Source: Mariprofundaceae bacterium
GTDB lineage: Bacteria > Pseudomonadota > Zetaproteobacteria > Mariprofundales > Mariprofundaceae
Assembly: GCA_027035825.1 (NCBI GenBank)
Contig: JALVTX010000112.1
Coordinates: 1-8,845, forward strand
DNA: 8,845 bases
Direction: 5' to 3'
Shown: positions 1 through 5,154 of the stretch, piece by piece
Layout: the number at the start of each line of letters is the position of its first letter
How positions within the stretch are numbered: the first letter of the stretch is position 1
Program-made: the position numbers and the translations under genes
Notes under the pieces: model-generated
The model's database searches: none
Seen by the model: only the letters and a program-made list of their open reading frames with translations
What the model was told of the DNA's origin: nothing

Positions 1-979
1 GGTTCGTGTCCAGCGCCGTGTCGTCGATGTGCTTCTTGCCCGTGGAGCGCGAGGAGTTGACGTCAATGGCCGTCAGCGCCTCGGTGGTGTCGAAGACGAT
101 GGAGCCGCCCGAGGGCAGGCGGATTTCGCGTTCGTGGATTTCCTCGCATTGATCCTCGATGCCGAAGTGGCGGAACAGCGGCTTCTTGCCGCGGTAGAGC
201 TTGACCAGCTTTTCCTTGCCCGGCAGCACCGCGTGCACGAACTGCTTGGTGCGCTGGTAGACGTCGTGCTGATCCACCCAGATTTCGCTGATGTCCTCGG
301 TGAAATGGTCGCGGATGGCGCGCGTGGCCAGGTCGCCTTCCAGGTAGATCAGGGACGGAATGGGCGCGCTCTCGCTCTTGATGCGGATTTCGTCCCACAG
401 CCGTTGCAGGTAGGTGAAGTCGCGTTGCAGGGCCTCCAGCTTCTGATCCTTGCCGGCGGTGCGCACGATGAGCCCCATGTTTTCCGGCACGTTCAGCTGC
501 GACAGGATGGCTTTCAGCGCCCGGCGCTCCTCCTCCTTGAGCTTGCGGGAAATGCCGCCGCGCGCGGCGTTGGGGCTGAGCACCAGGTAGCGGCCGGCCA
601 GCGAGATGTAGGTGGTCAGCGCCGCGCCCTTGGTGCCGCGCTCCTCCTTGACGACCTGCACCAGCACCGGCTGCTTGGGCGCCAGCACGTCCTGGATGTT
701 GACCTTGCGCGGGTCCTGGCTCTTGTCCACGCCCTCCTTCCAGAAGTCCGGATGGATGTCGTGCAGCGGCAGGAACCCTTGCCGCGCCGCGCCGTATTCC
801 ACGAAGGCGGCCTGCAGGCTGGGCTCGACCTTGGTGATCATGCCCTTGTAGATGTTGCCCTTGGTCTGGATCTTGTGGGCGGACTCGATGTCCAGTTCCT
901 GGAGATAGTTGTCATCAATGATGCTGACCCGGCTCTGTTCCGGATGCACGGCATTGATGAGCATGATTTTCTTCTTCAT
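1..979 (-). CDS. rne: Ribonuclease E, N-terminal part (runs off the left edge)
   Basis: Encodes the N-terminal catalytic half of RNase E, the endonuclease that starts mRNA decay and processes rRNA and tRNA at the inner membrane. 326 codons are visible, starting MKKKIMLINAVHPEQ. The S1 RNA-binding domain is at about residues 39-125 (NIYKGMITKVEPSLQAAFVEYG). The 5'-monophosphate sensor motif IVRTAG has R173 and T174. The DNase I-like subdomain motif EALTAIDVNSSRST has D306, which corresponds to catalytic Asp303 of the E. coli enzyme. The second metal-binding Asp, the Zn-link cysteines and the degradosome scaffold lie outside the window. The start ATG at 979 has an AGGG Shine-Dalgarno at 989-986, 6 nt upstream. 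It is divergent from rluC, a pairing common in gammaproteobacteria. The shorter paralogue RNase G is a less likely alternative; the opening residues and the ANIYKG-like segment fit RNase E better. Confidence 0.96.
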   Translation of the reverse strand, partial: MKKKIMLINAVHPEQSRVSIIDDNYLQELDIESAHKIQTKGNIYKGMITKVEPSLQAAFVEYGAARQGFLPLHDIHPDFWKEGVDKSQDPRKVNIQDVLAPKQPVLVQVVKEERGTKGAALTTYISLAGRYLVLSPNAARGGISRKLKEEERRALKAILSQLNVPENMGLIVRTAGKDQKLEALQRDFTYLQRLWDEIRIKSESAPIPSLIYLEGDLATRAIRDHFTEDISEIWVDQHDVYQRTKQFVHAVLPGKEKLVKLYRGKKPLFRHFGIEDQCEEIHEREIRLPSGGSIVFDTTEALTAIDVNSSRSTGKKHIDDTALDTN

Positions 980-1399
980 GCCACACCCTGGCCGTCTGAA
1001 AATCGGTCTGGATTGGCCCCTGACGAAACATTCGTGCGCGACGCGACGCGGCGTTCGATTTCCGGTTTCGTCAGGCGCGGAAACTCCCGGCCTGTCGTGC
1101 CTGAATCTTCAGACGGTTCCCGTTTTGTATTTGCAGGCTCGACGCGAGAGTGGGCGACGGCGACATTGGTCGTGGTTTCCGTCTCCCGTGCCCGTTAGCC
1201 TTGTCGCGGCGCGCGTTTTTCATCGCGAATCCACGCCGCTTGCGAGCGCCGGGCTCGCGGGCGTCGCCGGTGACGAAAGCTGGCGGCGCGCCATGGCGGA
1301 GGTTGCGGTCGCCGGCCCCGAAGTTTCAAGGAATCATCCCGTGAATGGGCCCGGCGGCCCGTGAATGCGATACGCGCAGAGCACACGCGGAGCTACTGC
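980..1399. other. Non-coding rne-rluC divergent region
   Basis: This 420-nt stretch separates rne from rluC. Reading frames through it on both strands do not look like protein. The half nearest rne holds nested inverted repeats, listed separately. The half nearest rluC has a 6-bp hairpin (1242-1247 with 1253-1258) and a 10-bp direct repeat CCCGTGAATG (1338-1347 and 1358-1367) flanking a GGGCC/GGCCC hairpin. I found no convincing sigma-70 promoter for either gene here. A TACAAA-like -10 on the minus strand near 1123-1128 lacks a matching -35. Confidence 0.7.
990..1118 (-). promoter_or_regulatory. Structured rne leader: nested stem-loops ahead of the RBS
   Basis: Two nested perfect inverted repeats lie just upstream of rne. 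The outer pair is 9 bp (CCGTCTGAA at 992-1000 with TTCAGACGG at 1108-1116). The inner pair is 11 bp (CCTGACGAAAC at 1019-1029 with GTTTCGTCAGG at 1065-1075), extendable past one mismatch by two more pairs, with a 35-nt loop. The outer stem ends 12 nt from the rne start, directly next to its Shine-Dalgarno. In E. coli, stem-loops in the long rne 5' UTR let RNase E repress its own synthesis. Position suggests a comparable role here, which is inference. A competing TCAGGC/GCCTGA pair (1071-1076 with 1099-1104) could give an alternative fold. Confidence 0.5.
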
Positions 1400-2446
1400 A
1401 TGGCCGCAAACGCTAGTGGATGGGGGCGGGGTTTGGCAAGCATCGGGGACAAACAGGCCTGTCTGGCAAGCAGGATTCGCGTGGATGCGGAGGAGGCGGG
1501 AAGCCGCCTGGATCGCCTGCTGTTGCGACGGCTGGGCGGCAGCGCGCGCCCCCTGGTCATGCGGCTGATTCGCCGCGGCAATGTGCGCGTCAACGGTCGC
1601 CGCGCAAAGCCCGAGTTGCGGCTGGCCGCCGGGGATGAAATCTTCCTGCCCGCCAGCCTGCGGCAGCCGGCCGGGACGCGGGCTCCATCGCAAGTTCCAT
1701 TGCAAGGCTCGCGCGCGGCGCCGATGCCGCCGGTGCTGTACGAGGATGCGGACCTCCTCGTCATCAACAAGCCGCCGGGCGTGGTGGTGCATGGCGGCAG
1801 TGGCCACGCGCACGGCTTGATCGAGCAGCTCCGCGAGAGCCTCGGCGTACCCGAGTTGCGGCTGGCGCACCGGCTGGATCGCGACACCAGCGGTTGCCTC
1901 TTGCTGGCGCGGCGTCTTTCCGTGCTGCGGGCGCTGACTGCCGCCTTTCGCGACCGGGCCGCACACAAGACGTATCTCGCCTGGGTGGCCGGCTGGCCCG
2001 AGCCGCCTGCCGGCCGCTTGCGCGGGCGGTTGCTCAAGGGCCGCTTGCGCGGCGGCGAGCGCGTGGTGGTGACGGGAGACGGCGGCAAGGCTGCGGTGAC
2101 CGACTATCAGACCTGCATCCGGGCCGATCTCGCGGCCGGGCAGCCCGGCGAGATGGACGCATGGCGCGCAGCGCTGCTGGCCTTGATGCCGGAGAGCGGA
2201 CGGACGCACCAGTTGCGCGTGCAATTGCAGGCCGCGGGGCATGCGATTCTGGGCGATGGCAAGTACGGGTCGCGGGATGACAACCGGCGGTTTCGCGCCC
2301 TGGGCGGGCGCGGCCTGGCGCTGCATGCCTGGCGGTTGCGCATCGCTCATCCCGCGGACGGCAGGCTGCTGGATGTGCGGGCGCCGTGGCCGCAATGGTG
2401 GTCGGATGTCGGCATGAAGCTCGTTAGCCCTGATGGAGGCTTCTGA
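1400..2446 (+). CDS. rluC: 23S rRNA pseudouridine synthase RluC (RluA family)
   Basis: Converts specific uridines of 23S rRNA to pseudouridine (positions 955, 2504 and 2580 for the E. coli enzyme). The protein is 348 aa from the ATG chosen here, against about 320 for E. coli RluC. An S4 RNA-binding domain lies at about residues 25-85 (SRLDRLLLRRL, IRRGNVRVNGRRAKPE). The RluA-type catalytic domain follows, starting VLYEDADLLVINKPPGVVVHG. The signature HRLDRDTSG at residues 157-165 places the catalytic Asp at D160. RTHQLRVQL and the GDGKYG segment are conserved later. ATG 1400 is preferred because GGAG at 1389-1392 lies 7 nt upstream; an in-frame GTG at 1361 would add 13 residues but lacks a good RBS. 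Its position divergent from rne supports RluC over RluA or RluD. No terminator is visible downstream. Confidence 0.93.
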   Translation: MAANASGWGRGLASIGDKQACLASRIRVDAEEAGSRLDRLLLRRLGGSARPLVMRLIRRGNVRVNGRRAKPELRLAAGDEIFLPASLRQPAGTRAPSQVPLQGSRAAPMPPVLYEDADLLVINKPPGVVVHGGSGHAHGLIEQLRESLGVPELRLAHRLDRDTSGCLLLARRLSVLRALTAAFRDRAAHKTYLAWVAGWPEPPAGRLRGRLLKGRLRGGERVVVTGDGGKAAVTDYQTCIRADLAAGQPGEMDAWRAALLALMPESGRTHQLRVQLQAAGHAILGDGKYGSRDDNRRFRALGGRGLALHAWRLRIAHPADGRLLDVRAPWPQWWSDVGMKLVSPDGGF

Positions 2447-2471
2447 CTGAAAGAAGAAAAACCTTTACAAT
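2443..2471 (+). promoter_or_regulatory. Sigma-70-type promoter for the OmpA-family lipoprotein gene
   Basis: A -35 box CTGACT (2443-2448, 4/6 to consensus) and a -10 box TACAAT (2466-2471, 5/6) are separated by exactly 17 bp. The -35 box overlaps the rluC stop codon (2444-2446). The predicted transcription start is near 2478, giving a leader of about 95 nt. This is the most AT-rich stretch nearby. Confidence 0.5.
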
Positions 2472-2572
2472 AACGAGTGGTTGGCGCATGGTTCTCATGT
2501 TTTGCTTCAGGAATGGCGCGGAACTTGCCGTCTGCCTTCCCGAAGAAACTTCAAGCAGGCACGGAGGGACGT

Positions 2573-3247
2573 ATGAAGAAGCATGTCTGGATGGGCGCGT
2601 TGCTGTTGCTGCTGCCAGGCTGTTTGAGCCAGACCCATTACAACGAGGTCATGGGCGCGGTGGACGACGTCAAGGCGCTGAAACAGCACGACCAGGAACA
2701 GGATCGGCGGCTGGACAAGCTGGAAAAGACGCTGAACGACCTGCGGTCGGGCCTGCGTCCGGAAATTCGCTCGCGGGGCGTGAAAGTGGAGGGCGTGCGC
2801 CAGGCCGCGCCGGCGCCTGAAGTCCATGCCGGCGCCAAGGCCGGAACCAGGGCCAAGGGTGGCGGCACGCTCATGGCGGTAAAGGTGACCATGCCGCAGC
2901 AGGTGCTGTTTCCCAAGGGCTCCATCCGCATCAGCCCGGAGGGCCGGGCGGTGCTGGCCAAGGTGGCCAGGCGGCTCAAGGGCTCGGATGGCCTGATCCG
3001 CATCGTCGGGCATACCGATGCGCTGCCGGTGGGCGAGAAGTTGCGCGCGCGATTCACCGACAACTGGGAACTTTCGGCCGCGCGCGCATCGGCGGTGGCG
3101 CGGGTCTTCATTTGGGGCGAGGGGCTGGATGCGCGGCGCATTCGCGTCGAGGGCCGTGGCGCCGAGGAGCCGGTGGCCAGTAATGACACGCCAGCCGGCC
3201 GGGCGAAAAACCGCCGCATCGAAATCTTCATCGAGCGGGCTGTCTAG
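2573..3247 (+). CDS. OmpA-family peptidoglycan-binding lipoprotein
   Basis: A predicted outer-membrane lipoprotein of 224 aa that would tether the envelope to peptidoglycan. A signal peptide (MKKHVW plus a hydrophobic run) ends in LPGC with the lipidated Cys at 17; Pro at -2 is unusual for a lipobox. Residues about 22-60 look like a coiled coil (charged heptads, DKLEKTLNDLRSGL). A Pro/Ala/Gly-rich linker follows. The OmpA C-terminal domain spans about residues 102-224: GHTD with D149 and LSAARA with R171 match the two residues that bind diaminopimelate in OmpA, and AKNRRIEIFI closes the domain. The ATG at 2573 follows GGAGGG (2563-2568); an earlier in-frame GTG at 2477 lacks these signals. 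Related to Pal, MotB and YiaD-type proteins, but I cannot name a specific gene. The G of the TAG stop is the first base of the 294-bp palindromic element. Confidence 0.85.
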   Translation: MKKHVWMGALLLLLPGCLSQTHYNEVMGAVDDVKALKQHDQEQDRRLDKLEKTLNDLRSGLRPEIRSRGVKVEGVRQAAPAPEVHAGAKAGTRAKGGGTLMAVKVTMPQQVLFPKGSIRISPEGRAVLAKVARRLKGSDGLIRIVGHTDALPVGEKLRARFTDNWELSAARASAVARVFIWGEGLDARRIRVEGRGAEEPVASNDTPAGRAKNRRIEIFIERAV

Positions 3248-3269
3248 GGCCTGTTCGCACTTATTTGGA
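3247..3269 (+). repeat. Left terminal inverted repeat of the palindromic element
   Basis: This 23-bp sequence is the exact reverse complement of 3518-3540. Its first base is also the last base of the upstream gene's TAG stop codon. Complementarity continues imperfectly over the next 7 bases (3270-3276 with 3511-3517, counting one G-T pair). Confidence 0.9.
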
Positions 3270-3276
3270 CGGTGTC

Positions 3277-3399
3277 GCTGCCGCCCGAAATGCGGCCCCA
3301 ATGGGGAACAATCAAGGCGCGAGGCGCGGCGCATGGTGGTTCCATGCGCAAGCCGAGCAACGCCGAGTGGACGCCATTCGGGAACATTTCGGGCGCAGC
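3277..3399. repeat. Element arm 1: imperfect hairpin
   Basis: Bases 3277-3292 pair with 3385-3399: 15 bp with a single bulged C, of which CGCCCGAAATG/CATTTCGGGCG is perfect. After a small internal loop, 3296-3304 pairs with 3374-3382 (8 of 9). At the tip, GCGCATGG (3329-3336) and CCATGCGC (3342-3349) form an 8-bp hairpin with a 5-nt loop. Confidence 0.75.
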
Positions 3400-3406
3400 C
3401 CGGAGG

Positions 3407-3510
3407 GACTTGGCCATGATTCCGCCTCGCGGCGTTATCGCTTGCTCGCGTGCCGCGGAGGGCACGCCACGCGCGCGCTGCCTTGCGAGATCAAAATCAT
3501 GGCCAAAGTC
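3407..3510. repeat. Element arm 2: imperfect hairpin
   Basis: Bases 3407-3421 pair with 3495-3510: 15 bp with one bulged A, including the 12-bp perfect TTGGCCATGATT/AATCATGGCCAA. Further in, CTCGC (3426-3430) pairs with GCGAG (3485-3489). At the tip GCGTGCC (3448-3454) and GGCACGC (3461-3467) form a 7-bp hairpin with a 6-nt loop. Confidence 0.75.
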
Positions 3511-4159
3511 GCCGCCATCCAAATAAGTGCGAACAGGCCCCTGTCTGGTCTTCTCCGCGCCGCCCGCCCGAGGGAGGGTGGGATGGCGCTTTCCAGTTTT
3601 CAGTTTTCAACCTGGATTCAACTTGGGGTTCTTCGGGCCTGCTCGGCGGGTTCGCCGTCAGGCTGTTCGGTTGCGATGGCTCCGATGGTTGGGGCGATTG
3701 AAAAGCCATCTGGGCCACCAGCGCGGCGTACATGGCCGCGCGCAGGGATTTGTCCGGCACCCGCCGAAGCAGGCGCGCCGCCTGCTTGCGCTCGGCCAGC
3801 GTAAGCCGCCGGGGCGTGGGGCGGGGCTTGCGGGCCGATTCCACGCCCGCGCCAGGCTCGATGCGGGTGCGGATGCGGCGCAGGTTCCGGATGCGGCACT
3901 TGCGGAAGCAGGCTTCGCGGATTTCATCATTCAGGAAACGGATCTGCTGCGCCATGGCCGGATGATCCACGGCGATCAGCAGGGTGTCGCCCTCGATGGC
4001 GACGGGGCGGGTGTGCGCCGCCAGCATCGGGCCGACCATCCGCGGCCACGTGCGCACCAGTCGCGCCGAATCGGCCAGGCGGTCGAGGCGCTCCGCGCCC
4101 AGCACCTCCGCCAGCCCCGCCTGCAATGCGGTGGGCGTGCTCCGGCCGCGCTTCTTCAT
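3497..4159 (-). CDS. dciA: DUF721/DciA-family protein, C-terminus extended into the element
   Basis: DciA proteins help load or operate the replicative helicase DnaB in bacteria without DnaC-type loaders. The DUF721 domain is at about residues 12-102: LVRTWPRMVGPMLAAHTRP, then EGDTLLIAVDHPAMAQQIRFLNDEI, matching the family pattern of a Trp near the start, a VG, a hydrophobic strand and a QL-like helix. A basic helical segment follows (LAERKQAARLLRRVP). From about residue 153 the protein becomes a Pro/Ser-rich, low-complexity tail that does not look conserved. Codons 207-220 and the stop lie inside the palindromic element; the ancestral stop was probably codon 205 (now CAG). The ATG at 4159 is 14 nt after hinT, so translation is probably coupled; the nearest purine-rich site, GGAG, is very close to the ATG. 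Family assignment is fairly sure; function is from the family. Confidence 0.8.
   Translation of the reverse strand: MKKRGRSTPTALQAGLAEVLGAERLDRLADSARLVRTWPRMVGPMLAAHTRPVAIEGDTLLIAVDHPAMAQQIRFLNDEIREACFRKCRIRNLRRIRTRIEPGAGVESARKPRPTPRRLTLAERKQAARLLRRVPDKSLRAAMYAALVAQMAFQSPQPSEPSQPNSLTANPPSRPEEPQVESRLKTENWKAPSHPPSGGRRGEDQTGACSHLFGWRRLWP
3518..3540 (-). repeat. Right terminal inverted repeat of the palindromic element
   Basis: Exact reverse complement of 3247-3269. On the minus strand it is read as codons 207 onward of the DUF721 gene (GACSHLFG), so it now forms part of that protein's C-terminus. Confidence 0.9.
3540..3547. other. Right flank of the element: probable target-site duplicate
   Basis: CTGTCTG at 3541-3547 directly abuts the right inverted repeat and matches CTGTCTA at 3240-3246, directly abutting the left repeat, in 6 of 7 bases. 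This is the pattern expected from transposition with a 7-bp staggered cut followed by one transition. A 6-bp duplication with an extra base on the left is the alternative. Confidence 0.5.
3594..3627. repeat. Short tandem repeats in the dciA tail
   Basis: CAGTTTT is repeated back to back (3594-3607), overlapping an 11-bp imperfect tandem pair (TTCAACCTGGA at 3606-3616, TTCAACTTGGG at 3617-3627, 9/11). It is less GC-rich than its surroundings and sits in the part of dciA encoding the low-complexity tail. Confidence 0.6.
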
Positions 4160-4173
4160 TCTCCGGCCAGGCC

Positions 4174-4503
4174 CTAAAATGGCAGCTTCTTGCCGCCCAG
4201 GATGTGGACGTGGAGGTGATATACTTCCTGCCCGCCGCCGGCGCGCACGTTGATGACCACGCGCCAGCCGGCCTCCAGCTTCAGCACGTCGTCGGCGATC
4301 ATGCGCACGCGGTTCATCAGCATGCCCAGCAGTTTCTCGTCCCTGGCATCGCTCAGCGTGGGCACGTGCTGCCGCGGGATGACCAGCACATGCGTGGGCG
4401 CCTTTGGATGGATGTCCCGAAAGGCATAGACCTCATCGTCCTCGTACACCTTGTCCGAGGGGATGCTTCCATCGAGTATCTTGCAGAAGATGCAGTCTTC
4501 CAT
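4174..4503 (-). CDS. hinT: HIT-family purine nucleoside phosphoramidase (HinT)
   Basis: A 109-aa histidine-triad protein that hydrolyses AMP-lysine and other nucleoside phosphoramidates in the cytoplasm; family members remove AMP from aminoacyl-adenylate adducts. It begins MEDCIFCKILDGSIPSDKVYE, typical of HinT, and contains the alpha-beta core (YAFRDIHPKAPTHVLVIP). The triad is HLHVH with His at 96, 98 and 100, followed by ILGGKKL. Length is normal for the family. The ATG at 4503 has a strong GGAGG 8 nt upstream. The reading frame stays open far upstream through the antisense of slyD and ribD, but that is only a GC-rich open frame and not part of the protein. First gene of a hinT-dciA operon, divergent from slyD. 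Confidence 0.95.
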   Translation of the reverse strand: MEDCIFCKILDGSIPSDKVYEDDEVYAFRDIHPKAPTHVLVIPRQHVPTLSDARDEKLLGMLMNRVRMIADDVLKLEAGWRVVINVRAGGGQEVYHLHVHILGGKKLPF

Positions 4504-4540
4504 GTCCGTCGCCTCCACGCGATTTTGAGCCTTCTTCGCG

Positions 4541-4569
4541 AATGTAGCAATTCGCCGGAGGGCAGCCAA
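4541..4569 (-). promoter_or_regulatory. Sigma-70-type promoter for hinT-dciA
   Basis: On the minus strand a -35 box TTGGCT (4569-4564, 4/6) and a -10 box TACATT (4546-4541, 4/6) are separated by exactly 17 bp. The predicted start is near 4534, giving a leader of about 30 nt to the hinT ATG. A 6-bp inverted repeat GCGAAT/ATTCGC (4538-4543 with 4550-4555) straddles the -10 box and could be an operator, though it is short. Confidence 0.42.
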
Positions 4570-4650
4570 GGCTCGACCGTTTGCCCGAAATGTGCCAGCG
4601 TGAGCCCACCGACGCGGGGTCAGGCCCGCAAACCCATGGAGAGATGAACA

Positions 4651-5133
4651 ATGCAAGTGGCGAAAAACACCGTGGTCACCATTGACTACACGCTGACCAA
4701 CAACGATGGCGAGGTGCTGGACACCTCCAAGGGGCAGGAGCCCCTGGCTTACATTCACGGCATCGGCTACATGATCCCGGGTCTGGAGAAGGCGCTCGAG
4801 GGCAAGTCCGAGGGCGATTCGCTGAACGTGAGCATCGAGCCGAAGGACGCCTATGGCGAGCGCGACGAGTCGCTGGTGAAGACCGTGGATCGCGCGCTGT
4901 TCGGCGGCATTGACAAGCTGGAGCCGGGCATGCAGTTCCAGGCGCAGACCCCGGAGGGCATCGAGATCGTGACCGTGACCGCGGTGAACGGCGACGAGGT
5001 GACGGTGGACGGCAACCATCCGCTGGCGGACGTGACCCTGAATTTCGACGTGCAGGTGCTCGGCGTGCGCGAGGCCACGCCCGAGGAGCTGGAACACGGC
5101 CATGTGCATGGCCCCGGCGGTCATCAGCACTAA
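4651..5133 (+). CDS. slyD: FKBP-type peptidyl-prolyl isomerase SlyD
   Basis: A 160-aa cytoplasmic FKBP-type prolyl cis-trans isomerase and chaperone; SlyD also delivers nickel to hydrogenases and urease in some bacteria. The FKBP half begins KNTVVTIDYTLTNNDGEVLDTS and carries IHGIGYMIPGLEKALEGKSEGD. An insert-in-flap (IF) chaperone domain is inserted at about residues 70-128, ending in DGNHPLADVTLNFDVQVLGV. The C-terminal tail is short but His-rich (ELEHGHVHGPGGHQH), with six histidines; E. coli SlyD has a longer metal-binding tail, so metal capacity here is probably smaller. The NHPLAG motif reads NHPLAD. ATG follows GGAGAG (4638-4643) by 7 nt. First gene of a probable slyD-ribD-comEC cluster. 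FkpB (SlpA) is the main alternative; the His tail favours SlyD. Confidence 0.92.
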   Translation: MQVAKNTVVTIDYTLTNNDGEVLDTSKGQEPLAYIHGIGYMIPGLEKALEGKSEGDSLNVSIEPKDAYGERDESLVKTVDRALFGGIDKLEPGMQFQAQTPEGIEIVTVTAVNGDEVTVDGNHPLADVTLNFDVQVLGVREATPEELEHGHVHGPGGHQH

Positions 5134-5154
5134 ATTTCCTAAGAGCATACGCGG

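Larger units (their letters stand above)
3247..3540. mobile_element. 294-bp MITE-like palindromic element between convergent genes
   Basis: The ends are perfect 23-bp inverted repeats (3247-3269 and 3518-3540). They begin GGGCCTGTTCGCAC and extend imperfectly to about 30 bp. Flanks CTGTCTA (3240-3246) and CTGTCTG (3541-3547) abut both ends and look like a 7-bp target duplication with one change. The interior holds two more imperfect hairpins: 3277-3399 (15-bp base with one bulged base) and 3407-3510 (15-bp base with one bulged base), the two separated by 7 nt. No plausible transposase gene fits. I infer a non-autonomous element mobilised by a transposase encoded elsewhere. It could also act as a bidirectional transcription terminator for the two converging genes. 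I do not recognise the family. Confidence 0.75.

Noticed and set aside
29..1198. Plus-strand 389-codon open frame across rne
   Set aside because: It is the antisense of clearly recognisable RNase E codons and continues into the non-coding leader.
1338..1367. 10-bp direct repeat CCCGTGAATG as an operator or attachment site
   Set aside because: Short, isolated, and without a matching promoter or mobile element boundary; noted only within the intergenic entry.
1361..1399. GTG 1361 as the rluC start
   Set aside because: No Shine-Dalgarno at proper spacing; ATG 1400 has GGAG 7 nt upstream and already gives a protein longer than typical.
1334..2395. Minus-strand 353-codon open frame opposite rluC
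   Set aside because: Antisense shadow of a gene with intact RluC motifs; no family resemblance and no RBS.
3247..3540. Reading the palindromic element as a CRISPR or a simple rho-independent terminator
   Set aside because: There are no repeated spacer units, and the structure is far larger than a terminator and lacks a terminal U-run; the abutting direct repeats favour transposition.
3265..3804. Plus-strand open frames crossing the palindromic element
   Set aside because: Different frames give unrelated low-complexity products, several terminal or arm repeats are translated within them, and none resembles a transposase.
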